A stretch of 6,948 nucleotides of DNA from Acholeplasmataceae bacterium UBA5617 (GCA_002424575.1 DIKN01000033.1:2134-9081), one strand, 5' to 3'. Shown: positions 1 to 6,727, counted from the stretch's first letter. A program made the numbers and translations. The notes: generated by a model not told the origin, from the letters alone.

Positions 1-498
1 GTTCAATCGACGCTCTATGATATGACACTTGGACTTCTCACCTTATTGACACCGATCATTCCCCATACGACTTCTGAAGCTTATCAGCTATTACCTTTTA
101 GTCATGAAGAAGACGTTTATTTGGAAACTATGCCTTCAACGAGCGGAAGAACGGATGTTTCTCTCTTAACAGCGTTTGAAGTCTTTATGGACATGCGTGA
201 ACTCGTCTTGAAGAAGTTAGAAGAGGCTCGCGAACAAAAGGTTATCGGTAAATCGTTAGCTGCAGCCATTGATTTGACGGTCACCGAAGAGCAATATCAA
301 GCGATCAATAAACTCGCCATGAAGATTCACCAAGTTTTGATTGTTTCGAAAGTAAACCTTAGCATAGGCATAACGTGTGATGTCGTCGTTTCCCCTGCAG
401 AAGGCGTGACATGTGACCGCTGCTGGAATGTGGTGGACCATGTCCATGAAAACGGTCTTTGTGATCGATGCCATAAGGTTATAGGAGGTCAAAGATGA
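1..498 (+). CDS. ileS: Isoleucyl-tRNA synthetase, C-terminal fragment (5' end outside window)
   Basis: This is the last 165 residues of isoleucyl-tRNA synthetase, the cytoplasmic enzyme that charges tRNA-Ile. The frame is open from base 1, so the gene begins upstream of the window. The visible part opens with the end of the helical anticodon-binding domain (a 'LTPIIPHTTSEAY' stretch around residues 15-27, typical of class Ia Ile/Val/Leu synthetases). It continues through a helical linker with the pattern 'LVLKKLEEAREQKVIGKSL'. It ends in the C-terminal zinc ribbon characteristic of bacterial IleRS: CDRCW at 138-142 and CDRC at 154-157, a CxxC-x12-CxxC arrangement with all four cysteines present. 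The TGA stop overlaps the ATG of surE (ATGA), so the two are probably co-transcribed and translationally coupled. In many Firmicutes lspA or divIVA lies near ileS, so the surE neighbour differs. Confidence 0.96.
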   Translation, partial: VQSTLYDMTLGLLTLLTPIIPHTTSEAYQLLPFSHEEDVYLETMPSTSGRTDVSLLTAFEVFMDMRELVLKKLEEAREQKVIGKSLAAAIDLTVTEEQYQAINKLAMKIHQVLIVSKVNLSIGITCDVVVSPAEGVTCDRCWNVVDHVHENGLCDRCHKVIGGQR

Positions 499-1226
499 AT
501 ATTTTAGTTGTCAATGATGACGGTTATCAAGCTGAAGGTTTAGGTATTTTGGTGCGCGCATTATCGCCCTTTGGGAATATTTATGTTTCTGCTCCTAAAG
601 AACATCAAAGTGCAAAGAGTCATGCGATCACGATTAAAAATCGGATTGAAACCTTCTTAACTGAACCACTCTTTGGTTCTACTGCAACACTTGTTGTCGA
701 TGGGACACCTGCAGATGCAACAAGGTTGGGTCTTAAAGTATTTAATGTCGACTTTGATTTGGTCGTCTCCGGTATCAATTACGGTCAAAACATTGCACGA
801 GACATCTTGTATTCAGGTACGGTTGCTGCTGCAATGGAAGCTAAAGTATTGGGTGTTGATGCGATTGCAATTTCTGCACATCATACGAAGCTTCCCTATC
901 TCTATGATGAGACCATTAAATTGATGGATGAAATTTTTGAGTCAAAGCTGTATGAAGGACCAGGAATCTTGAATATCAATTTTCCAAAAGAAACGTATGC
1001 AAGACCCAAGGGAGTCAAGATAACCAAGATGGGATTGCGCCTTCAACACGCAGAATTTGTTAAAAGTGAACGCCCTGATGTCTATCACATCAAGAGTTCA
1101 ATCATTCATTATCAGGAAGATGAGAACAGTGATGTTCAAGCTTTTGATGATGGTTATATTTCGATTACGCCGCTTTCTTTGGTTCGCACCGATGAAAAGT
1201 GGTATAAGGAAATCTTAAGCGAATAG
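495..1226 (+). CDS. surE: 5'/3'-nucleotidase SurE
   Basis: SurE is a metal-dependent cytoplasmic phosphatase that removes phosphate from nucleoside 5'- or 3'-monophosphates. The 243 aa match the family's usual length of about 250. The N-terminus carries the NDDG motif (N7 D8 D9 G10), followed by QSA (S39) and SGIN (N95). D8, D9, S39 and N95 fall at the metal-ligand positions known from characterised SurE proteins. Also present are VDGTPADA (69-76) and YSGTVAAAMEA (106-116), both family signatures. The start ATG lies inside the ileS stop (ATGA overlap) and has a strong AGGAGGT ribosome binding site at 483-489. The stop is TAG. Its position upstream of deoC/deoD is consistent with supplying nucleosides for salvage, although a 40-bp gap and a possible new promoter separate it from that run. 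Confidence 0.97.
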   Translation: MNILVVNDDGYQAEGLGILVRALSPFGNIYVSAPKEHQSAKSHAITIKNRIETFLTEPLFGSTATLVVDGTPADATRLGLKVFNVDFDLVVSGINYGQNIARDILYSGTVAAAMEAKVLGVDAIAISAHHTKLPYLYDETIKLMDEIFESKLYEGPGILNINFPKETYARPKGVKITKMGLRLQHAEFVKSERPDVYHIKSSIIHYQEDENSDVQAFDDGYISITPLSLVRTDEKWYKEILSE

Positions 1227-1244
1227 CCTAATTTATGGTAAACT
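1215..1244 (+). promoter_or_regulatory. Possible extended -10 promoter upstream of the 1267-6594 gene run
   Basis: The gap after surE contains TGGTAAACT at 1236-1244: a TAAACT -10-like box (1239-1244) preceded by TG, the extended -10 arrangement. The best -35 candidate, TTAAGC at 1215-1220, is weak (about 3 of 6 matches) and sits 18 bp upstream, inside the end of surE. A small dyad (TTTA-TGG-TAAA, 1232-1242) overlaps the -10. If real, this would start transcription of the six-gene run independently of ileS-surE. The weak -35 keeps confidence low, and read-through from ileS-surE is equally possible. Confidence 0.4.
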
Positions 1245-1266
1245 AAAAGCAAAGTGGGGTGACACG

Positions 1267-2121
1267 ATGGCTTTATTTAATGTTCATTTTTTCAAAGAAA
1301 AGTCGCGTAAAATTGATTTAGAACAATTGATTGCCTTTTTTGAATCGATTGAAGGAATCCATGTTGAAATGGATGAAAAAAGTGTCCGTTTTCATTATGT
1401 ACATCCGCGATTACAACACGAATCACTTTTTATCATCACACCTAAATCTCAGGTCCCTGACATCTATCGGCTATCACCTAAGTTTCTTGACTTAAATTTT
1501 CATCTTGAGATGTCCATATTGACACCCGACTATATCGCAAAGCATCTTTTCGAATTGGTGAAAAAGGTTTGTGATCGCTTTGATTTTCACATCTACAATG
1601 AAATGTTTGAAGATGTTTTAGCGTTCAAGATGGAAGTCCTGGTTAAAGTATTTGATATGGTCAAACAAGCATATATCGCTAAAAATCCCCTCCTCTTATC
1701 CGATTACCATCTCGTTGCAAAGGATAAGTTGCACGCTATTTTTCGCTATTTAGATGATTTATCAGAGCTACAAAAATATTACCAAGAGTTGGAAACTTAC
1801 GTACCGAAGTACCATTTTTTGGTTACTGAAAAGAAGGAATTAAAAACAGGTATCGAATGGAAGGAACATACACTCACGGTATTTCCACCACATTTAGATA
1901 TGGTTTTTTACAGACTTGCGAATGAAATCAAAGTCATTCGCTATGATGAACTTTATCCACTGATTGAAAAATTCCTCATCGATGTTCCCGGATTTATTAA
2001 GGGAACGAAGGTGATGCCTAAAAAGCTTTCAAGCAAGGTTTATCGCATCATGAAAAAGACGAAATTTACCAAAGTGACTCACACATTCCAAAAAGAAACC
2101 GTCAAGAAGTTATTAGACTAG
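1267..2121 (+). CDS. Unrecognised 284-aa soluble protein
   Basis: I do not recognise this family. The gene is well supported as coding: a full-length ATG frame, a GGGGTGA ribosome binding site at 1256-1262, and only 12 bp to the next gene. The product has no signal peptide or membrane segment. It appears as an alpha/beta N-terminal part (about 1-95) followed by a mostly helical, charged middle (about 95-175, rich in F, Y, L, K and E). A short segment around residues 185-207 (EKKELKTGIEWKEHTLTVFP) looks like a beta hairpin. The tail is strongly basic (from about 246, with runs such as PKKLSSK and RIMKKTKFTK) and could contact nucleic acid or acidic lipid, though that is only a guess. There is one cysteine (C102) and no obvious catalytic motif. 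Base composition and codon use resemble the neighbours, so nothing points to recent transfer. It is probably a lineage-restricted conserved hypothetical. Confidence 0.85.
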   Translation: MALFNVHFFKEKSRKIDLEQLIAFFESIEGIHVEMDEKSVRFHYVHPRLQHESLFIITPKSQVPDIYRLSPKFLDLNFHLEMSILTPDYIAKHLFELVKKVCDRFDFHIYNEMFEDVLAFKMEVLVKVFDMVKQAYIAKNPLLLSDYHLVAKDKLHAIFRYLDDLSELQKYYQELETYVPKYHFLVTEKKELKTGIEWKEHTLTVFPPHLDMVFYRLANEIKVIRYDELYPLIEKFLIDVPGFIKGTKVMPKKLSSKVYRIMKKTKFTKVTHTFQKETVKKLLD

Positions 2122-2136
2122 AAGGAGTTCGCCTTG
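2122..2136 (+). promoter_or_regulatory. Ribosome binding site that sets a TTG start
   Basis: AAGGAG at 2122-2127 directly follows the upstream TAG stop and lies 6 nt before TTG at 2134-2136. The TTG is followed by a Lys-Lys plus hydrophobic N-terminus normal for a first membrane segment. No ATG in this frame has a comparable site, so TTG is the start. Confidence 0.8.
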
Positions 2137-2766
2137 CTCAAGAAGATTATCATTCAGGTTTTAGCTTTTTTCATCATTGCATTCGGTATTGTCGGCATCA
2201 TCTTTTCACGATTAGGTGCTGCCCCGATTGATGCATTTAATTATTTTGTTTATACAATTACACCCATTTCATTGGGGACGATGACCGTATTGACCGGTGT
2301 TTTTGTTGCCGTGATATGTTTTGTGATTGATCGTAAATGGCAGATGATTTTTTCCATCCTATTTCTTTTTACCGTGGGTGTCTTTGTGGATGCATGGAAA
2401 TATGTCTATGAACTTTTACCTCAAGGTTTTTATGATCCATACATCATCAGAATACCACTCGCACTGATCAGTTTACTCATCATCACCTTTGGTGTGGGTG
2501 TTACGATATCAACCGGTTTAACGATGGCTCCATTTGAACAATTGATGCTGATCATCGATCGCAAAGTTCACAACTTAGGGTTATCAAAGATGATGATTGA
2601 AGGTGTATTTTTAATTGTAGCTATCGCATTAGGTATTTATACGAAACAACTGTGGGACCAGGTTTTCATCATGACCATCGTCATTACCCTGATTAATGGT
2701 CCACTCAGTCACTTTTTTGCAAAACAAATCATGAAAAGAAAAGGAGAAATCATCCATGAACATTAA
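2134..2766 (+). CDS. YczE/YitT-type integral membrane protein
   Basis: This is a 210-aa polytopic membrane protein of the bacterial YczE (YyaS/YitT-like) type. The biochemical function of the family is not established; transport or membrane-associated roles have been proposed. I see about five or six hydrophobic segments (roughly 5-25, 46-66, 70-93, 104-126, 154-170 and 175-195) and a basic C-terminal tail (KQIMKRKG). Family-like features include RLGAAPIDAFNY (26-37), SLGTMTVLTG (46-55), GLTMAPFEQLML (128-139) and LINGPLSHFF (186-195). The segments at 26-61 and 128-164 resemble each other (LG/GL, then AP, D/E and L, then a short loop, then GxS/LG and a hydrophobic stretch), suggesting an internal duplication. 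The start is TTG with AAGGAG 6 nt upstream. The 3' end overlaps deoC by 11 nt, so expression is tied to the deoxyribose genes. A role in nucleoside or sugar passage would fit the context but is conjecture. Confidence 0.82.
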   Translation: MLKKIIIQVLAFFIIAFGIVGIIFSRLGAAPIDAFNYFVYTITPISLGTMTVLTGVFVAVICFVIDRKWQMIFSILFLFTVGVFVDAWKYVYELLPQGFYDPYIIRIPLALISLLIITFGVGVTISTGLTMAPFEQLMLIIDRKVHNLGLSKMMIEGVFLIVAIALGIYTKQLWDQVFIMTIVITLINGPLSHFFAKQIMKRKGEIIHEH

Positions 2767-3430
2767 CAAAATGATTGATCATACCAAACTTGGAGCCAAT
2801 GTATCATTAGCTCAGATTGATCAGCTCATCGAAGAAGCGAAAACCTTTCGTTTCAAGAGTGTATGTGTGAATCCTATTTGGGTCAACTACGCGAAGCAAG
2901 GTCTTAAAGAAACAGACGTTTTGGTATGCACCGTGATCGGCTTTCCCCATGGAACACATCAAACAGACGTTAAACGTTTTGAAGCTGAAGTTGCCATCAA
3001 AGATGGTGCAGATGAGCTTGACATGGTCATCAATGTATCTGCACTCAAGCAAAAGAAAGATGAAGATGTCAAAAAAGACATTCAAGCTGTCGTTAAGGCA
3101 GGCGGGGGACGAACGGTCAAAGTTATTATTGAAACCTGCTATTTAACACCTGAAGAAATCGAAAGAGCATGCAAGATTGCTGTGGATGCTGGGGCGCATT
3201 TTGTCAAGACATCTACAGGCTTTGGACCTTCAGGAGCCAAAGTTGAAGATGTGATGCTGATGAAAAAAACGGTCAATGGGCGTGCTGAAGTTAAAGCGAG
3301 TGGTGGCGTAAGAACTTATGATGATGCCCTCAAAATGATTGAAGCAGGAGCTACCCGTATCGGAACATCAAATGGCGTCGATATCGTCAACCAAAGGAGA
3401 GTAAATCATGATTCCAACACCTCATATTGA
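2756..3430 (+). CDS. deoC: Deoxyribose-phosphate aldolase (DERA)
   Basis: DeoC cleaves 2-deoxy-D-ribose-5-phosphate to acetaldehyde and glyceraldehyde-3-phosphate, feeding DNA-derived sugar into glycolysis. The 224-aa class I aldolase TIM barrel is full length. IDHTKL (7-12) opens the barrel and CVNP lies at 37-40. CTVIGFPHG (58-66) and ELDMVIN (87-93, catalytic Asp D89) follow. VKVIIETCYL lies at 121-130, and VKTSTGF (150-156) contains the Schiff-base lysine K151. VKASGGVRT (179-187) contains the second active-site lysine K180. The start ATG has AAGGAG at 2741-2746 and overlaps the upstream membrane-protein gene by 11 nt. The barrel effectively ends near residue 211. The last 13 residues (QRRVNHDSNTSY) form a tail whose final part is encoded inside the first codons of deoD. 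The tail ends in tyrosine (Y224), as E. coli DERA does, where the terminal Tyr contributes to activity. Confidence 0.97.
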   Translation: MNINKMIDHTKLGANVSLAQIDQLIEEAKTFRFKSVCVNPIWVNYAKQGLKETDVLVCTVIGFPHGTHQTDVKRFEAEVAIKDGADELDMVINVSALKQKKDEDVKKDIQAVVKAGGGRTVKVIIETCYLTPEEIERACKIAVDAGAHFVKTSTGFGPSGAKVEDVMLMKKTVNGRAEVKASGGVRTYDDALKMIEAGATRIGTSNGVDIVNQRRVNHDSNTSY

Positions 3431-4118
3431 TTGTCAAAACCCAGATTTAATCGCAAAAACAGTCTTAATGCCTGGAGATCCTCTCCGTGCGAAATACATC
3501 GCAGAGACATTTTTAACGCAAGTGGTTCAAATCAATCATGTCCGAAATATGTTTGGTTATACCGGCTATTTCGGTAAGAAAAAAGTGACCGTTATGGGTT
3601 CAGGCATGGGCATGCCTTCAATTGGAATTTATTCCTATGAGCTCTTTCAATTTTATGGTGTCGAAAAAATCATTCGGATTGGTTCTTGCGGCGCATATTC
3701 AAAAGACTTGAAGTTATATGATGTCATTTTGGTTAAAGAAGCTTACAGTGAATCAAGTTATGCGAAAACCATGGGGGTTTCTTCACGCAAGATTTTGCCA
3801 AGTTCACCCGTCTTGAATAAGCGCATCTTAAAAGCAAGCGAAAAATTAGGCATTCCAGTCCATGTGTCACGTATTCACTCATCCGATGTCTTTTATCGCA
3901 TGAAGGCTGATGTGTATCAAGAAATCTACCAACAACATCAAACCGATGCTGTCGAAATGGAATCTTTCGCTTTATTTGCGAATGCAAAAGCATTAGGTAA
4001 AAAAGCTGCATGCTTGCTGACGGTTTCTGATTCCTTGGTGACTCATGAAGCAACTACTGCTCAAGAACGTCAAGAAGCTTTCACAAAAATGATGGAACTT
4101 GCACTTCATAGCATCTAA
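3408..4118 (+). CDS. deoD: DeoD-type purine nucleoside phosphorylase
   Basis: DeoD phosphorolytically splits purine (deoxy)ribonucleosides into free base and (deoxy)ribose-1-phosphate. The 236 aa match the hexameric, trimer-of-dimers bacterial type. Visible features, paired with E. coli positions, are H6 (H4, which reaches the neighbouring subunit's site) and MPGDPLRA (21-28, with G23 and R27 for phosphate). They continue with R46 in VRNMFGYTG, the glycine-rich MGSGMGMPS (63-71), and R90 within RIGSCGA. EMES (183-186) supplies M184 and E185, which bind the ribose. VSDSL (206-210) contains the catalytic Asp D208, and R221 lies 13 residues later, as for D204/R217 in E. coli. All key residues are present. 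AAAGGAG at 3393-3399 precedes the ATG. The start overlaps deoC by 23 nt, and the TAA stop shares its last A with the ATG of yfmF. With deoC and surE it forms a salvage set; the linking phosphopentomutase gene is not in the window. Confidence 0.97.
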   Translation: MIPTPHIDCQNPDLIAKTVLMPGDPLRAKYIAETFLTQVVQINHVRNMFGYTGYFGKKKVTVMGSGMGMPSIGIYSYELFQFYGVEKIIRIGSCGAYSKDLKLYDVILVKEAYSESSYAKTMGVSSRKILPSSPVLNKRILKASEKLGIPVHVSRIHSSDVFYRMKADVYQEIYQQHQTDAVEMESFALFANAKALGKKAACLLTVSDSLVTHEATTAQERQEAFTKMMELALHSI

Positions 4119-5323
4119 TGATCACCTTACAACACGACTTTAAGACCATCCAAATTGCACTCTATTTGATCGATGTGGATGATCAAAAACATACAACACA
4201 CCGCTATCTTTTACCACGCTTGATGGCAGCATCCACGGATCATTATCCAACACGTCAACAGATGAATCAAGCGTTGGAAGATTTATACGGTGCATACTTC
4301 AAAGTACGAACGGAACGCATGGGGAATCTCTCAGTGATGTCGTTCGTTTTAACGCTTGTTGATCCCAAGATTGTTAAAGATCCACATCTCTTCCAACAAG
4401 CACTCTCTCTTTTTGATGACGTGCTTCATGGACATCGTTCGTTTTCTCAAGATGTTTTTGATGATGAGATAAGAATGCTTATCGAACACTGGAGGACATT
4501 AAAAGATAATAAGCGTGGTTACGCAAGTTATCGTTTTCAGTCAACTTTTTTTGAAGGTGATCTCTACGGTTATCCCATTTCAGGTGATCTTAAACACATT
4601 AAAGCTGTGAAGAAAGAAGATGTCTATTCGTATTATCAAACCACCTTTCAACAACAGGCGCGTTATGTGGTCATCAATGGACATACTGACGGTTTAGACC
4701 TTGGGTTGATCGAACGGATGATTGGACCATCCACCTCAATGACTCATCCGTTAATCACCACTTTTCGATCTTGGAAACCTAAAGAACCCATCATCGAGTA
4801 TACCGATATGCAACAAGCCATCGTTAAAATAGGATATATTCTCCCCATCTACCGCTGTGATGCACTCTATGATGCGTGTGTCATCTTAGATACTGTGATC
4901 GGAGGCTATCCCGAGTCCAGACTTTTTAAAATCATCCGTGAAGAGCGTGGTTTATGTTATGATATCTCTTCCAACTATGATTACTATAAAGGTGTGTTGA
5001 CGATCTCATCGGGTATCGATCTTGATCAGGTTGATCAAGCTTTGATTGACATCCAACACCTCATCAAACACGTGATTGAAGATGGCATCACCGATGATGA
5101 GCTTCTTCATGCTAAAGCATACTATATGCATCAAGTCAAATCATCGTTAGATCAACAATCCGTATTAACCAGACGAGCTTTTGTTCGTGATATGCTTCAT
5201 TACGTGGAGTCTGTTGAAGAAAAACTGATCAAGATTGAAGCTATCACCAAAGAAGACGTTCATCGCGCAGCAAAACTTTTGACATGTGACACCATCTATG
5301 TCCTTCGAGGTCAAAAAACATGA
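4118..5323 (+). CDS. yfmF: M16-fold protein YfmF (YmfF), EF-P 5-aminopentanol modification-associated
   Basis: This 401-aa protein is the non-zinc partner of an M16B (pitrilysin-like) pair. The B. subtilis homologue (ymfF) is reported among genes affecting 5-aminopentanol modification of elongation factor P; its biochemical role there is unclear. The N-terminal pattern FKTIQIALYL (8-17), RYLLPRLM (29-36), YPTRQQMNQALEDLYGA (43-59) and the following strand is typical of YmfF. At the place where an active M16 enzyme has HxxEH there is no such motif, so it should not hydrolyse peptides on its own. The C-terminal half keeps the M16 signature GGYPESRLFKIIREERGLCY (262-281), including the R274...Y281 pair that lines the substrate site in M16 heterodimers. 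The ATG is fused to the deoD stop (TAATG), and no Shine-Dalgarno sequence is visible, so translation probably depends on deoD. It overlaps yfmH by 4 nt. Confidence 0.9.
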   Translation: MITLQHDFKTIQIALYLIDVDDQKHTTHRYLLPRLMAASTDHYPTRQQMNQALEDLYGAYFKVRTERMGNLSVMSFVLTLVDPKIVKDPHLFQQALSLFDDVLHGHRSFSQDVFDDEIRMLIEHWRTLKDNKRGYASYRFQSTFFEGDLYGYPISGDLKHIKAVKKEDVYSYYQTTFQQQARYVVINGHTDGLDLGLIERMIGPSTSMTHPLITTFRSWKPKEPIIEYTDMQQAIVKIGYILPIYRCDALYDACVILDTVIGGYPESRLFKIIREERGLCYDISSNYDYYKGVLTISSGIDLDQVDQALIDIQHLIKHVIEDGITDDELLHAKAYYMHQVKSSLDQQSVLTRRAFVRDMLHYVESVEEKLIKIEAITKEDVHRAAKLLTCDTIYVLRGQKT

Positions 5324-6594
5324 TTAAACGCCACTATCCATCGTTTCATGAAGAAGTTTTAATCTTGAAACTTAAAAATGGTATGCAAGTTCATATCCTT
5401 CCTAAAGAGGATCCTTACTATTCGACTTATGTCGAACTATCCATCCCTTATGGAGCGCTCGATTTAAACTATCAAGTCGGTGATCAAACGTTTGAGACAC
5501 CTTATGGAACGGCGCATTTTTTAGAGCACAAAGTGTTTGCGATGCCAGATGGTGATGCATTTGCCATGTTTTCAAAAATGGGTGTTGATGCTAATGCGAT
5601 GACATCGTATAACCAAACATCCTATCTCTTTATGGCAACCCATCATGTGACAGAAGCCTTAACTTATCTTCTCAAGATGATTGATACACATTATGTCACC
5701 CACGATAACGTTGAAAGCGAAAAAAGTATCATTGCAGAAGAACTCAAGATGTATTTAGATGATCCGAATGTGGTCATGCATAATACGTTGATGGAACACC
5801 TTTATTTCAATCATCCCATTCGCTATGATATTGGTGGTACATTGGAATCCATTCAAAGGATCGACGATCAAATACTCAATCATGTCTATGATTCGTTTTA
5901 TCAACCTTCAAACCGGTTGATCGTGATGGCTGGAAAAGTTGATGTCCAAGAGATGGTGTCCTTCTTTAAAACCTATGATCAAGAAAATCCAATTAAACAT
6001 GTCAAACCGAAAACACGCTATCCAAAAGAACCTAAGCGCGTGCGCGTGAAATATCATGTGGAAGAAAAGCCAATCGGTATTTCAAAAATGATGATCGGGT
6101 TTAAATTAGACGTGAAACGATTAAATCCCAAAGATCAAATCAAGCGTGAAATGGCGATGGCGATGATGACACAACTGCTTCTTGGACCCTCCTCTTCGAT
6201 GTTTGAGTCTTTGCTTAGAGAAGGGTTGATCAATCAGCAGTTTTCCATGTCAACCAACATTGAAAAAAATGCCGAAAGCATCACGTTATATGCAGAATCC
6301 AATCACATTTTTAAATTGAAGAAACGCCTTGTCGCCTTTTTGACGGGTGAAGGTGAACAAGCACTCACAGAAGATGCGTTTAACCGTTATAAAAAGGTTT
6401 TTTTAGGTCAATTCATTTATGCATTAAACAATGTGGAGCATAAAGCTTATCTGTACGGCAAATATTATCATCTTGGTAGTAATCTCTTTGAAGTGGTTGA
6501 TCTTTTGCAAGAAGTCACCCTTTTGGATGCGATCGCGATCTACCGTGAATTAACACCTCAACGCTTATCGATCTTGATTTATAAGAAAGCCTAA
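5320..6594 (+). CDS. yfmH: M16 zinc-peptidase-like protein YfmH (YmfH), EF-P 5-aminopentanol modification-associated
   Basis: This is the zinc-site subunit of the YfmF/YfmH pair: 424 aa, close to the roughly 430 of Bacillus YmfH. GTAHFLEHKVF (63-73) contains the inverted zinc motif HxxEH (H66, E69 as general base, H70). ESEKSIIAEELKMYLDDP (132-149) supplies the distal glutamate, most likely E141. NAMTSYNQTSYLF (92-104) is the conserved strand facing the site, and GGTLESI (172-178) is a typical M16 segment. In the C-terminal domain LLGPSSSMFESLLREGLIN (287-305) aligns with the M16 signature, but the tyrosine of the R/Y pair is replaced (QQFSM follows). This subunit therefore likely relies on YfmF for that half of the site. 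The ATG overlaps the yfmF stop (ATGA), with GAGGT at 5307-5311 as ribosome binding site. The TAA stop lies inside the terminator stem. In Bacillus the next gene is ymfI, which is absent here. Confidence 0.92.
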   Translation: MIKRHYPSFHEEVLILKLKNGMQVHILPKEDPYYSTYVELSIPYGALDLNYQVGDQTFETPYGTAHFLEHKVFAMPDGDAFAMFSKMGVDANAMTSYNQTSYLFMATHHVTEALTYLLKMIDTHYVTHDNVESEKSIIAEELKMYLDDPNVVMHNTLMEHLYFNHPIRYDIGGTLESIQRIDDQILNHVYDSFYQPSNRLIVMAGKVDVQEMVSFFKTYDQENPIKHVKPKTRYPKEPKRVRVKYHVEEKPIGISKMMIGFKLDVKRLNPKDQIKREMAMAMMTQLLLGPSSSMFESLLREGLINQQFSMSTNIEKNAESITLYAESNHIFKLKKRLVAFLTGEGEQALTEDAFNRYKKVFLGQFIYALNNVEHKAYLYGKYYHLGSNLFEVVDLLQEVTLLDAIAIYRELTPQRLSILIYKKA

Positions 6595-6610
6595 ATGAAG
6601 GCTTTTTTTT
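6583..6610 (+). terminator. Rho-independent terminator of the yfmH gene run
   Basis: An inverted repeat AAAGCCT (6586-6592) / AGGCTTT (6599-6605) with a 6-nt loop (AAATGA) is followed by a T tract reaching 6610. Counting a G-U pair and two A-T pairs below it, the stem reaches about 10 bp. The yfmH stop codon (6592-6594) sits at the top of the stem and in the loop, so terminator and coding end overlap. It separates the gene run from ssb. Confidence 0.87.
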
Positions 6611-6642
6611 ATAAATCACACCTCATATCGCATCATTTTAAA

Positions 6643-6663
6643 TCATCGATTCATTTTCGATGG
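6643..6663. repeat. Small inverted repeat in the yfmH-ssb intergenic region
   Basis: CATCGA (6644-6649) and TCGATG (6657-6662) form a 6-bp stem with a 7-nt loop, plus a possible terminal T-G wobble. No T tract follows on either strand, so it does not look like a terminator. It could be a binding site or chance. The rest of 6611-6705 shows no gene I can support. Confidence 0.3.
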
Positions 6664-6705
6664 ACTCAATAAAATGCAACGCGAAATCACGATGTTGGAT
6701 TGATC

Positions 6706-6727
6706 GATGTCCATTTGAATGGTCATC
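6706..6727. promoter_or_regulatory. Inverted repeat over the ssb -35 box (candidate operator)
   Basis: The left half GATG-T-CCATT (6706-6715) and the right half AATGG-T-CATC (6718-6727) are mirror complements around a TG centre, with only the two T positions failing to pair: 9 of 10 positions match on each side. The right half covers most of the -35 hexamer (6715-6720). A repressor dimer bound here would block RNA polymerase. No regulator is encoded in the window, and I do not recognise the motif as a known box such as LexA. Confidence 0.42.

Noticed and set aside
2807..3085. Long reverse-strand and alternate-frame open stretches inside deoC, deoD, surE and ileS (such as 2807-3085, 3733-4053, 256-492 and 673-924)
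   Set aside because: They lie entirely within confidently identified genes, show low-complexity or implausible protein sequence and have no convincing ribosome binding sites.
3384..3430. Frameshift at the end of deoC
   Set aside because: The aldolase barrel is complete to about residue 211 and deoD is intact with a proper ribosome binding site. The extra tail is short and ends plausibly, so a natural overlap is simpler than an error, though an indel cannot be excluded without relatives.
4118..5323. yfmF as a decayed peptidase because HxxEH is missing
   Set aside because: Absence of the zinc motif is normal for this subunit type. The frame is full length, the R/Y motif is kept and the partner YfmH has the zinc site.
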